Notes: generated by a model from the sequence alone, not told the origin. 64,000 bases of DNA from Candidatus Uhrbacteria bacterium (GCA_003576745.1 QEVR01000002.1:175884-239883); one strand, 5' to 3'. Positions 52,818 to 61,259 are shown, counted from the stretch's first letter. Made by a program: numbers and translations.

Positions 52818-53903
52818 TCAGAACGAGAAGCCGTAGTTGCAGCCGCCGTTGCTGCCGACGGAGCCGTTGGACTTCGCGTAGCCGTTCCAGGTGGCGACCA
52901 CCTGGCCGTTCACCTTGGTGGTGCCCCAATCGCGCCAGCACTGCGACGGCTGAATGCAGCGCTGGGAAACAGGGTCGTAGCCGGACTGCCCGACGGCCTT
53001 CAGGGCGTCTTCGCCCTTGAGCTCGTAGCAGGCCCACTGGACCTTGGTCTTGGACGGGAGCGACAGCTGAATGTCGCCGTAGTGGGTTTCGACCTGAAGA
53101 TCGATTGGACCCGGCGGGGGCAGTTTGACGGTGCACGAGAACGTACGTCCGTCCACGGCGACTTCGTTGTACGCGACATCGCAGAGATGCACGAACTTGT
53201 CTGCCGCGTAGTGCGGAACGTAGCCTGCGAACAGAACCTTGTTCACGGGAACCGGCGCATCCTGTGGGAGCGTGAACGCAAGATATACGTCCACCATTCC
53301 CGTGGAACCTCCGGAGCCGCCCGTGCCGCCGGAACCGCCACAACCTTCGTCGATCTGCCCGTTGCAGTTGTCGTCCACGCCATTGCAGATTTCCACCTGC
53401 CCCGGGTAGATGAACTTGTTCTGGTCATTGCAGTCTGGACCCCCGACTTGCTGGCCATTGAACCCGTCTCCGTCGCAGTCGGTGCACTGCTGCTGGCAGC
53501 CTTCGTCGATCTGCCCGTTGCAGTTGTTGTCCTTGCCGTCGCAAACCTCGTTCGCACCGGGATGAACCGTGGCGTCCGCGTCATTGCAGTCAGGACCGTT
53601 CGCCTGCGGGCCGGCATAGTGATCGCCGTCGCAGTCGTCCGGATGAATGCAGTCCGCGTTCTTGCAGTCCGGGTCGGCTGCGTCGATTTTGCCGTCGCAG
53701 TCGTCGTCCTTGCCGTTGCCGCAGACCTCGTTCGCGCCGGGGTGAACCAGCGGATCGTTGTCGTCGCAATCGAACGGGGGCACGAACGTGTCACCGTCTT
53801 TGTCGTCCTGCGACGGAGTTTCCTTAACCTGATCGGCCGGACCGAGACAGGCGCTCACCAATGCCGCTCCAGCGAGGAGCAGCGCGAGGGGATACTTTTT
53901 CAT
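52818..53903 (-). CDS. MopE-type metal-binding lipoprotein, unit 2
   Basis: 361 aa. Lipobox LVSAC, Cys19. Four consecutive MopE motifs: NEVCGNGKDDDCDGKIDAAD, NEVCDGKDNNCNGQIDEGC and VEICNGVDDNCNGQIDEGC plus DCDGDHY/DCDGDGF half units, each Asp-rich and suited to Ca binding. A Gly/Ser linker (about 195-207) leads to a C-terminal beta domain with Cys pairs, similar in position and character to that of the unit-1 protein. No TSP3 repeats. About 300 nt downstream of its barrel-like partner. Confidence 0.9.
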   Translation of the reverse strand: MKKYPLALLLAGAALVSACLGPADQVKETPSQDDKDGDTFVPPFDCDDNDPLVHPGANEVCGNGKDDDCDGKIDAADPDCKNADCIHPDDCDGDHYAGPQANGPDCNDADATVHPGANEVCDGKDNNCNGQIDEGCQQQCTDCDGDGFNGQQVGGPDCNDQNKFIYPGQVEICNGVDDNCNGQIDEGCGGSGGTGGSGGSTGMVDVYLAFTLPQDAPVPVNKVLFAGYVPHYAADKFVHLCDVAYNEVAVDGRTFSCTVKLPPPGPIDLQVETHYGDIQLSLPSKTKVQWACYELKGEDALKAVGQSGYDPVSQRCIQPSQCWRDWGTTKVNGQVVATWNGYAKSNGSVGSNGGCNYGFSF

Positions 53904-53989
53904 CTTCTTGTCTCCCTGTTGCTTGCCTCACCCGCAAAAGCGGTGAGGTTGTTGTGGTTGAAGTGTTTAATTGTCGAAGGGTGGTCAGA

Positions 53990-54070
53990 TGACCTCATGA
54001 GACGGCCGATGGTCCTCGCACGCGTATGATATTGAAATGCGTATTTGAGGACGACCGTCTCGTGAGGTCA
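53990..54070. promoter_or_regulatory. long imperfect inverted repeat in the unit-2 intercistronic gap
   Basis: Arms tgacctcatgagacgg.../...ccgtctcgtgaggtca with two mismatches and a 3-4 nt bulge, enclosing an inner gcgtat pair. The gap 53904-54205 holds only this, a second stem at 54068-54100 (caggcgac/gtcgcctg) and the hairpin at 54123. Confidence 0.6.
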
Positions 54071-54122
54071 GGCGACGACACATGCCGTCGCCTGAAAAAA
54101 TCTTGTCTGCAATGTTGGGAGA

Positions 54123-54160
54123 TGCGGCGGCCGGGAGAATGAACGCTCCCGGCCGCCGCA
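54123..54160 (-). promoter_or_regulatory. intercistronic GC-rich hairpin, unit 2
   Basis: Perfect 15-bp stem tgcggcggccgggag/ctcccggccgccgca. Same position and same gatgcggcgg start as the hairpin of unit 1. No T run. Confidence 0.75.
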
Positions 54161-54205
54161 CAGATCGGCTTCACGGTGAACGGTATTAGCCGCTCCCCAT
54201 GAGGT

Positions 54206-55594
54206 TTACCACTCCCCGAACACGCCGAGGCGCGGTGCGAGGGCAAACCCATCCCCGTGCTGGGAACGACCGTCGATCTCGGCGGAAATAGCCGAATAGC
54301 CTCCGCCGAAATAGGCGCCGAATCCTAGACCCGCTCCCTTGGGCGCAAACTCGAGGCCGAGCTCGCCCATGGCATTGAATGCCGCGTTGGAGGGGAAGCT
54401 TGGTTCGCCTCCCAGCCAGCCGCCGACGATGAGACGCGTGGTCTTTTCGTCATTCAACGGTGCCACGTAGCCGAGACCGCCGCCGACCAACAGATGGTCT
54501 GCGTTCGGTTCCCAGCCGCGGCCGTATCCGGCGAATCCACGGACGAGCAGGCCAGCCTTTCGATCCTTCCCCCATCCGATGAATCCAACGTCGATCTGGC
54601 CGCCCCACGTATGCCGGCCGCCACTGTCGAGACGGAGCACGGGAGCAAATGACACGCCGACGCGCGGGGACATGCCTCCGGGAAATACTCCCGCGAGGAA
54701 ATCCTGACGGGCCTTCTTGCAGGCCTCCGGAAGGGTCTGACCTTCCTTCGGCTCGCAAAGATTTGCGAGGGCCTCGTCGTGCGTGCCCACCTTTGCCTCG
54801 AGGTCATCGAGACGTTTCTCGATAGCCTCGATGCGCTGGGTGTTGTCTTCCACCCTGGTGACCATGAGCCACCAGCTCGATGCCGTGAGGGGCGGTTTGC
54901 CTTTGGCTTCGAAGGACCGTTTCCATTCGAGCACCTCGTAGAGATAGCTCTTGGTACGGCCGCACTCGCCCTTCAGGGCGGCGCGTTCCTTCTTGACCGG
55001 GGCAGGCGCGTCGAAGTCCGCGTCGAAGTCCGCCGAATCGCAATGCTCCTTGAGCCTCTTGTCGATCTCGGCGTGCATTTTGAGCACGTCGTCGTACGTG
55101 ACGGCGCAGAAACCGAGGACGCTGCCGTCCTTCTTCCGCATTTCCTGCGCGGCTACTGGGCCGTCATATCCCTCGCCGAGCTTCGGCTGAGGGCATTCGC
55201 AGACGCCCTTTGCCTGGTTCGGAACGGCATCGCCGACGCACTCGACGATGACGATTTTTGGCTTTTTGGGCGTGGGCGGAGCGACAGGCTTCTCACCTGG
55301 CGGCTTGGGCTTCTTTTTCAGATCCTCGGGTTTCGAGGATGCCACGCCGCATTGCGACGCAAGCGCGGCGTAGGCCTCGCGTGCGATGGTGTTAAGCTCT
55401 TTGAACTTCTCGAGCTCTGCGGGGCAATCCTTTCCGTCGAGCGCAGCGCGCAGCCGTTTGGCATCCGCCGCGTCTACCGTGATTCGCATCTCGCCGCCGT
55501 TCTTCGCCAACGCCATCGGAACGCCGCCGAACCACGACGGAATTCCGACGGAGAACATGGCCGCGAGGGCCACGAGTCGGATGAAATTCCTCAT
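54206..55594 (-). CDS. secreted coiled-coil protein with C-terminal beta-barrel-like domain, unit 2
   Basis: 462 aa from ATG 55594 with GGAGG 5-9 nt upstream. Signal peptide (about 1-30, ending MALA). Helical region, Pro/Lys linker (about 85-110), a Cys-containing region, a coiled coil with clear heptads (VEDNTQRIEAIEKRLDDLEA, about 245-275) and a C-terminal domain (about 310-462) of amphipathic strands: VGVSFAPVLRL, GGQIDVGFIGW, AGLLVRGFAGYGRG, LGFGAYFGGGYSAI, ending RLGVFGEW. A final aromatic strand end is typical of outer-membrane barrels. Same layout as the unit-1 protein though the sequences have diverged. Confidence 0.8.
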   Translation of the reverse strand: MRNFIRLVALAAMFSVGIPSWFGGVPMALAKNGGEMRITVDAADAKRLRAALDGKDCPAELEKFKELNTIAREAYAALASQCGVASSKPEDLKKKPKPPGEKPVAPPTPKKPKIVIVECVGDAVPNQAKGVCECPQPKLGEGYDGPVAAQEMRKKDGSVLGFCAVTYDDVLKMHAEIDKRLKEHCDSADFDADFDAPAPVKKERAALKGECGRTKSYLYEVLEWKRSFEAKGKPPLTASSWWLMVTRVEDNTQRIEAIEKRLDDLEAKVGTHDEALANLCEPKEGQTLPEACKKARQDFLAGVFPGGMSPRVGVSFAPVLRLDSGGRHTWGGQIDVGFIGWGKDRKAGLLVRGFAGYGRGWEPNADHLLVGGGLGYVAPLNDEKTTRLIVGGWLGGEPSFPSNAAFNAMGELGLEFAPKGAGLGFGAYFGGGYSAISAEIDGRSQHGDGFALAPRLGVFGEW

Positions 55595-55877
55595 CTTTCC
55601 TCCGTTGCCCCAAAGGGGCGTCTCTAGACACACCCTGTGGGTTGTCGGGTTATCGACGTTCCTCTGCGCGAGCGTATTCCCGCGTTGCAGACAAGTTGTC
55701 GAATGTTCGGTACCTGCATCCCTCTCCGGAAAATTCCGGATATGAATTCAGGCACTTGAGCCGTCCCGCACATGAGCAGAAGGAGGAAAATCTGCTCAAG
55801 AACGGGCCGGCTGAAGCGCCCGATACTCCTCCGTATCTGTCCTCCTTGTCCCTTCTTTGTCCCAGAATGAACCGAGG
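55595..55877. other. leader region of unit 2, no gene seen
   Basis: About 280 nt between promoter and ATG with no convincing ORF or family-level RNA structure. The length suggests an untranslated leader. Confidence 0.4.
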
Positions 55878-55906
55878 ACTATATCAAAAACCCCCTATTT
55901 TGTCAA
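55878..55906 (-). promoter_or_regulatory. strong promoter of unit 2 with overlapping hairpin
   Basis: Minus-strand TTGACA, 17 nt, TATAGT: close to consensus. CCCCC just before the -35 and GGGGG in the spacer pair around it, and TTTTT follows. Confidence 0.8.
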
Positions 55907-55989
55907 GGGGGCTATACAATCAAAAAAGCTTTAAAAAAAGGGGGTAAAAATTAATGAAAACGACGATTCCTGACCTATTGTCTATCAAA

Positions 55990-56095
55990 AAAATGACAAA
56001 CCCGCGACCATAAAACCTACGGACCTACGAACATATTCCGCGCCCTACGCACCACGAGGGCGCGACATGCCGCACCCCTCGCCCCCTTTATTCCC
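55990..56095. repeat. dispersed word repeat
   Basis: cgcgaccataaaacctacgg, acctacgaacatattcc, gcgccctacgcaccacg. The Wzz-like gene ends at its border. Confidence 0.8.
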
Positions 56096-56690
56096 TCACC
56101 CTCCAAAGTACCCACGACAAACCAAGGAGAATTCCTACGATAGCGCCGAAAGCCGCATTCACGAGAAAATTAGGTTTTGCAAAAAATCTCGATGGAAGCG
56201 GCGCATCAATAACCTGAACGCGCACGGAAAACCCGAAAAAGTTCGGAGCTTGAATGGCGAGCTCTTTTGCAGTTCGCACTGCCAAGGTTGTCGCCTGATT
56301 CCGATTCGGATGATAAGCCGTAATCGTCATGATCCCCGTTCCAGGCACAACGCTGGATTCTACGGTATTCTGCCATGTTTTTCGGCGATCGATGTCGTCT
56401 TCCGGAAAATATCCGGCGTCCACAGATTCATCATTCACGACCGTGTCAAAAAATGCGGTCGTATAAACAATCTCGGAAAGATTCTGCGCAATACGTTCCG
56501 TGGACTTGATTGCGGTATACGGATCCAACCCCGTGGGATTGGTTTGCGTAATAAGCAATTTCACGGAGCTGGAATATTTCAGGGGCTGAACCAAAGAAAT
56601 AGCGAGCGTAAGCACCACCCCCATAAGCGTGGTAAGAACGAGCTGCCGCCAGGACCGGACGATTAGGCGGATGTAATTCGGCGCGGACAT
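56088..56690 (-). CDS. Wzz/YveK-like polysaccharide chain-length protein
   Basis: 200 aa. Two membrane helices (about 18-38 and 177-196) bracket an extracytoplasmic domain, with VKLLITQTNPTGLDPYTA after the first helix and the Pro-rich IDAPLPSRFFAKPNFLVNA before the second, as in Wzz/CapA proteins. No kinase domain is attached. Likely controls exopolysaccharide length; no polymerase or transferase genes are adjacent. Confidence 0.85.
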   Translation of the reverse strand: MSAPNYIRLIVRSWRQLVLTTLMGVVLTLAISLVQPLKYSSSVKLLITQTNPTGLDPYTAIKSTERIAQNLSEIVYTTAFFDTVVNDESVDAGYFPEDDIDRRKTWQNTVESSVVPGTGIMTITAYHPNRNQATTLAVRTAKELAIQAPNFFGFSVRVQVIDAPLPSRFFAKPNFLVNAAFGAIVGILLGLSWVLWRVRE

Positions 56691-56734
56691 GCGAGATAAA
56701 TTTCTTTATGCGGAACGTCGGACGGGGAACGGGT

Positions 56735-56850
56735 CTCGAAGCTGGGGTGAACGGCACATGACCTGCGGACCTACGAACTTATAGACACAAGCGCTAAGAG
56801 CAAAGGGGAAACGGGTTTCGGGGCGCATGGCTTATACCTCACGGCCCGCT
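56735..56850. repeat. dispersed word repeat
   Basis: cacatgacctgcggacctac, gaacttatagacacaagcgc, aaacgggtttcggggcgcatgg. Confidence 0.82.
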
Positions 56851-56872
56851 TTCTGATTTCCTGCCATCACCG

Positions 56873-58036
56873 TCATTTAAGCTCTCTGCTCACCACGACG
56901 CTTCCCAGCGTTACCGGAATGTCGATGACTTCGCCGTTTCGGATAACCGCAAGGGTGACATCCGAACCCGGCTTGTACTGCGCAAGGATCTCGGCAAGAT
57001 CGGCCGTCCCATCAAGAATATCACGATCGATGCGTTGAATCACGTCGTACTCTTTTAATCCCGCGACGGCTGCGGCCGATCCCCGGTCGATGGCTGGAAG
57101 GGAAGCCGCTTTGTCCCGCAGCAGCCACGCGCCACGTTTCGGCATATGTTCCTCCGGACGGAGAAGCCGGAGATACACCAGATCGGCCGCACGTACGCCG
57201 AGATCGGCGTGCATCACCTTCTCTCCAAGAAGGACATACGAGAGCGACGGTGACCATGCGGAGGCGGGCAAAACACGAAGCGGCTCATCAGGCCCTGAAT
57301 CCACAATGCCAAGAAGAGTGCCATTCATTCCCCATACCGGCGCTCCCGTATCTCTATCTCGGCTTAGGCCGGTTAACAGGAGGCGACGGAAGACTCGACG
57401 ACTCGTTCGTCCCTGGAGATTGTCCGCGTCGTCATTTAGCGCGGTGACGGATACGGCCTCAAAACTTCCGCTCCGGCGCTCGAGCCAGGCGGCCAGACCG
57501 CGAGAGACGTCCTGATATCTTGCGAATGCTGGAGATGTGAGACTGTCCAGATCCGTTTTGAAAAAGATTACGCCACCGCGGTCGTCGGCGACGGCCTTCG
57601 TGGCCGTCGCCACCCTGCCGTCATGCCAAAACAGGAGGTCTTCAATTCGCCGATCCTCAATAGCGTCCTGCGGAGCAACAAACCATCCGTCCGATGTGAT
57701 GGCGACTGCCAATGTAAGCACATCTTCACGCAGCAGCAGGTCAGATGCATTTTTCGAAGGATGCACCGCATAGACCGTAGCGATAGACGATGTCCTCCGC
57801 TCTGCGAAGGCCGGAGGAACGATCGGTTCCAAGGGCGTACGGTCTACCGGAATAACCTTGATATCCGGCATCGGCGCCGTCCCCGTTGTCTGACTCGGTA
57901 CGGCAATCAAAATTTCATTTGGAAGAACCGGGGCTTGCACGAACATCCACCCGGCAATGGAACCCGCAAGGGCTCCCGCGATGATCGATGCGACGAGGGT
58001 AAAAAGCGCCTGCCGAAATTCTCCCGAGATGGTCAT
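56873..58036 (-). CDS. HtrA-like protein with PDZ domain, catalytic triad apparently lost
   Basis: 387 aa. One membrane anchor (about 10-32), a linker to about 85, a trypsin-like fold (about 85-285) and a PDZ domain (about 300-378; SAAAVAGLKEYDVIQRIDRD). Where HtrA has its His the text reads WFVAPQDAIED, the Asp position reads GGVIFFKTD, and GNSGGP is replaced by RDTGAPVWGMNG. So the fold seems kept while the active site is gone. Possibly a binding or regulatory pseudo-protease. Confidence 0.78.
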   Translation of the reverse strand: MTISGEFRQALFTLVASIIAGALAGSIAGWMFVQAPVLPNEILIAVPSQTTGTAPMPDIKVIPVDRTPLEPIVPPAFAERRTSSIATVYAVHPSKNASDLLLREDVLTLAVAITSDGWFVAPQDAIEDRRIEDLLFWHDGRVATATKAVADDRGGVIFFKTDLDSLTSPAFARYQDVSRGLAAWLERRSGSFEAVSVTALNDDADNLQGRTSRRVFRRLLLTGLSRDRDTGAPVWGMNGTLLGIVDSGPDEPLRVLPASAWSPSLSYVLLGEKVMHADLGVRAADLVYLRLLRPEEHMPKRGAWLLRDKAASLPAIDRGSAAAVAGLKEYDVIQRIDRDILDGTADLAEILAQYKPGSDVTLAVIRNGEVIDIPVTLGSVVVSRELK

Positions 58037-58107
58037 AAGAATATCCTCCGCAGTATACGAACATTAGCGGCTTCCGTCGAGAAACCTCCGTCAAAAGCGT
58101 CTTTTTC

Positions 58108-58869
58108 TTATACCCAGGCGGCCGTAGAAAGAATCAGGACCAAAAACAGCGCGACGCTCGCGCCTTCGAGAATGATGATTTTCTTCGGGATAACGGGGGC
58201 GATGAGGTATCGCCGCGAACGCAGGGCGAGCGATACGGTGACGGCGGCAACCGTTCCATGCAGCATCAAATTGAACGGCAAGACGGCGCACAGGATGCCT
58301 ACCTGAAACCCCATCCAAGCGCCGAGCATCATCCATCGCCGCTGTTCGGCGGGCGCAGATTCAACATGGGACGTGGACCAGAACAGCACGGAAACCGCAG
58401 CCGTCATGACCGCGACCGGCAGAACGCGCGTCATGTTCAAAAATACCGTGAGCCCCACGGATGTAAACGCAAGGAACCACAGCGTTATGGGAACGAGCGA
58501 AAGATTTAGATGAGACAGGCCGTTCACGGGATACCGTGATGGCAGGTACACGGACAAAAACATGAGCTCCAAGCAGAGAAAACTCGCGAGACCGACAAAC
58601 ACGGGTAGGACGACCTGCGCAAAGACACCTTCCGCAAGAAGCATGGTGTATGCCGCGGCCGAAACGGCGAGGAGGCTCGGAATGCTCCGTTGAAAGAGCG
58701 CTGCGCCCTGATGCCTTTTCCACCCTATCAAAAGGACGCTCGCCACGAGAAGTACCGGGGAGATAGCGACAATCCACGGATAGCTTGCCGGATAACGGGA
58801 TTGGGCGACAAACAGCGCGGCGTTCAAGATGCCGAGAAGAAAAGGAAGGAAGCGTAAAAAAAGCAACAT
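58108..58869 (-). CDS. polytopic membrane protein, unknown
   Basis: 253 aa, seven to eight membrane helices with very short loops and no conserved charged motif that I recognise. Between the pseudo-HtrA gene and a DUF2993-like gene on the same strand. Could be a transporter fragment or a 7-TM sensor; no evidence decides. Confidence 0.68.
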   Translation of the reverse strand: MLLFLRFLPFLLGILNAALFVAQSRYPASYPWIVAISPVLLVASVLLIGWKRHQGAALFQRSIPSLLAVSAAAYTMLLAEGVFAQVVLPVFVGLASFLCLELMFLSVYLPSRYPVNGLSHLNLSLVPITLWFLAFTSVGLTVFLNMTRVLPVAVMTAAVSVLFWSTSHVESAPAEQRRWMMLGAWMGFQVGILCAVLPFNLMLHGTVAAVTVSLALRSRRYLIAPVIPKKIIILEGASVALFLVLILSTAAWV

Positions 58870-58942
58870 GAAAATTCTCTCCCCTGCTTACCATCCTCTC
58901 CGCGTATTTTGAATAGCGTATACATTTCCTTCCTGTGGATGG

Positions 58943-59668
58943 TCACGGGGACGGCGACAAACCGATGGTGAGCATACCGTCCTGAAGCTCTATGGATGCG
59001 GGCCGGAACTCGCCGAATGACAAATCCCAGGCCAATACATCTCGTTTCAGCACGGCTCCTGCGGCAGACAAGGCGAGCTCCGACGGAATAGGGATCGCAC
59101 CGAGCCTGGTCTGAACCGGCTCAAAGCGGATACGTCCGTTTTCTACGCGAACAGCGACGCGCATAAGGATGTCATACGTCAAAGCGCCGCGGATATACCT
59201 TCCCGACACCTCAAGGCTGTCGGGCAAAATGACGATCTGGGGCTGTTCCGCAATAATCTTCGTGGCTTGCGCATGTTCGACGAGCACGCCTTTCCACGCC
59301 GCGGTCAGGTCTTGCTCCGTGAGAATGACGCGATAGGGCGGACGAGACCCTGACCGAAGGCTCTTGCCCACATCATTGCTGACGCGCTCGAGAATGCCGT
59401 CGCGGGAAAGCGTGCCTGCCGCAATAACGCGCGTGGGAGACGGACGCCGATACAGCGCAGAAAAGACGGGAATATGCACGAGTCCGCTTTCGGCAACGGC
59501 AAGCATTACGAGCGCCAATACCAAGAATATGCTTCCGGCAATAGCTGCCAAACATGAACAGCTCCGCCATCCGTATGTTCTTTTCACACGCGGTGGCGTT
59601 CCCGAATTCCCCCACGTCGCTGAATGATTAGGCGCGGCCGGCGGCGTATGCAACGGGGAAACGGACAT
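58943..59668 (-). CDS. membrane-anchored protein, possibly DUF2993/LmeA-like
   Basis: 241 aa. A cytoplasmic N-terminus with Pro residues, one membrane helix (about 40-62) and an extracytoplasmic beta domain. VILTEQDLTAAWKGVL, LEVSGRYIRGALTYDILMRV and RFEPVQTRLGAIPIPSEL resemble DUF2993 lipid-binding (BPI-like) proteins. Sixteen nt after the AI-2E permease stop... its own ATG precedes that gene in order on the minus strand only downstream, so it is the second gene of the pair. Confidence 0.65.
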   Translation of the reverse strand: MSVSPLHTPPAAPNHSATWGNSGTPPRVKRTYGWRSCSCLAAIAGSIFLVLALVMLAVAESGLVHIPVFSALYRRPSPTRVIAAGTLSRDGILERVSNDVGKSLRSGSRPPYRVILTEQDLTAAWKGVLVEHAQATKIIAEQPQIVILPDSLEVSGRYIRGALTYDILMRVAVRVENGRIRFEPVQTRLGAIPIPSELALSAAGAVLKRDVLAWDLSFGEFRPASIELQDGMLTIGLSPSP

Positions 59669-59683
59669 TGAAAGACTGCATGC

Positions 59684-60727
59684 TTAGGTGCCTTTCCGCT
59701 GAAAACGGTAAAATTCCATCACCGCAACGGACAGGGCGGTTGCAACGGGAATGGACAAGATGGCACCGACGATGCCGAAGAGTTTTGCCCCCACGAGCAG
59801 GGCGACAATAGAAATAACGGGATTCAGGCCAACGGCCTTCTGCATGATTTTGGGCACGAGCACGTGATTCTCGAGCTGCTGGACAACAACGAACAGCACG
59901 ATCACGAGAAGGGCGACGGCCGGCGACTGGGAAAGCGCGACCACGAACGCAAATGCGCCGCTTAAAATCGGTCCGAGATACGGAATGATCTCCGCAAAAC
60001 CCCCGAAAACCGCAATGACGAGCGCGCCTTCCACCCCGAGCAAACGAAGGCCGATATAATACAGGGTGCCGACGATGATGCTTAACAACAGCTGACCCGC
60101 GAACCACCGTCCGAATTTTTCCTGCACGCGCGTCAGCATGCCTGCGGTAAATGCCTGGTACTCCTCTGGAATGATGTTCTTAAACCACTGGGCGGCCTCC
60201 TGCTCTTCCACCACCATATAATAGGCAATCACGAGGACGAGGACGAAGGTTGCGAATCCCCCGAGAATTCCCGTGACGGTCGTAAAGAGACCCGATGCAA
60301 CGGATCCGAAATAGTCCTGCAACGCCGTGATACCAGCTTCAAGATTGCTCGTAAGTCCGTACTGGGCGCTCAAATCTCGAATAACCACCACGCCGCCCGA
60401 GACCGCCTTCCACGATTTGGTAATAACGACGCCGAGTCTTGCTCCCTGTTCGATGAGTTGAGGCAGCATAAGAGCGAACGCCAGAATGAATCCGCCGATA
60501 AATACGATATAGAACAACAGGACGGAAAGGCTCGGAGGGATTTTGAATTTCCTCGCCCATGTGGAAAACGGCGTCATGAGCGCGGCCAGAATGAGCGCGG
60601 TAAACACAATGGCCAAAACATCGCGAACGGCCCAGAGAAAACCAAGAATGATCACAACCGCGATGACTTTGAAAATCGCGGCCGTGGATATGGAGACAAC
60701 TCGTTCATTATTCGCCATACTCGACAT
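59684..60727 (-). CDS. AI-2E family permease
   Basis: 347 aa from ATG 60727 (60718 also in frame). Eight membrane helices; the family's conserved pieces are VLAIVFTALILAALMTPF near the N-terminus and GVEGALVIAVFGGFAEIIPYLGP followed by VVQQLENHVLVPKIMQKAVG. Members export diverse small molecules or act as Na+/H+ antiporters; AI-2 transport itself is not implied. An extended -10 box sits 13 nt upstream. Confidence 0.92.
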   Translation of the reverse strand: MSSMANNERVVSISTAAIFKVIAVVIILGFLWAVRDVLAIVFTALILAALMTPFSTWARKFKIPPSLSVLLFYIVFIGGFILAFALMLPQLIEQGARLGVVITKSWKAVSGGVVVIRDLSAQYGLTSNLEAGITALQDYFGSVASGLFTTVTGILGGFATFVLVLVIAYYMVVEEQEAAQWFKNIIPEEYQAFTAGMLTRVQEKFGRWFAGQLLLSIIVGTLYYIGLRLLGVEGALVIAVFGGFAEIIPYLGPILSGAFAFVVALSQSPAVALLVIVLFVVVQQLENHVLVPKIMQKAVGLNPVISIVALLVGAKLFGIVGAILSIPVATALSVAVMEFYRFQRKGT

Positions 60728-60740
60728 GACGGTTGTTCTA

Positions 60741-60749
60741 AGGATAGCA
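60741..60749 (-). promoter_or_regulatory. extended -10 box of the AI-2E gene
   Basis: Minus-strand TGC TATCCT, 13 nt before ATG 60727. Confidence 0.45.
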
Positions 60750-60789
60750 TGGCTCGCAGACTCCGGGAATGCGCCGGTTCTGCACGCAC

Positions 60790-61230
60790 ATGGAGCCCTT
60801 TGCCGAAAACCGCAAGGCGCGGCATGCCTATGAGACCCTCGAGACATTCGAGGCCGGTTTAATGCTGTCGGGCCAGGAAGTAAAATCTGTCCGCGACAGC
60901 GGCGCGAATTTGACCGGAAGCTATCTTTCGTTCCGGGGCGGCGAACTGTACCTTGTGGGCACGCATATTGCCCCATATCGAAAGGCCGGCTCCCTTCCCG
61001 GGTATAACCCTGATCGTCCGCGAAAAGCCCTTCTCCGCAAGAAAGAACTTCGGAGTTTGCTCGGAAAAACAGAGCAAAAAGGCTTGACATTGGTCCCGTT
61101 TTCCCTGTATGCTCGTGGCCGTCACATTAAACTCCGGTTCGGGCTGTGCCGCGGGAAAAAAACCCATGAAAAGAAAGAGGCGTTGAAACAACGGGACATT
61201 GACCGCGACATACGCCGACACCTCGAATGA
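60790..61230 (+). CDS. smpB: SsrA-binding protein
   Basis: Partner of tmRNA in ribosome rescue. 146 aa from ATG 60790. NRKARHAYETLETFEAGLML, the GQEVKSVR motif, SYLSFRGGELYLVGTHIAPY and the basic KLRFGLCRGKKTHEKKE tail are diagnostic. Immediately upstream of the ssrA gene. Confidence 0.95.
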   Translation: MEPFAENRKARHAYETLETFEAGLMLSGQEVKSVRDSGANLTGSYLSFRGGELYLVGTHIAPYRKAGSLPGYNPDRPRKALLRKKELRSLLGKTEQKGLTLVPFSLYARGRHIKLRFGLCRGKKTHEKKEALKQRDIDRDIRRHLE

Positions 61231-61259
61231 GAAATAAGAGACGGGGACGCGCGAAGATC

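Noticed and set aside
52770-54029. 419-codon plus-strand ORF
   Set aside because: Antisense of the Asp-rich MopE gene; Val/Ala-rich sequence is the mirror of the GAC/GTC codons.
55642-55947. 101-codon plus ORF before the barrel gene
   Set aside because: Covers the strong minus promoter and leader; composition not protein-like.
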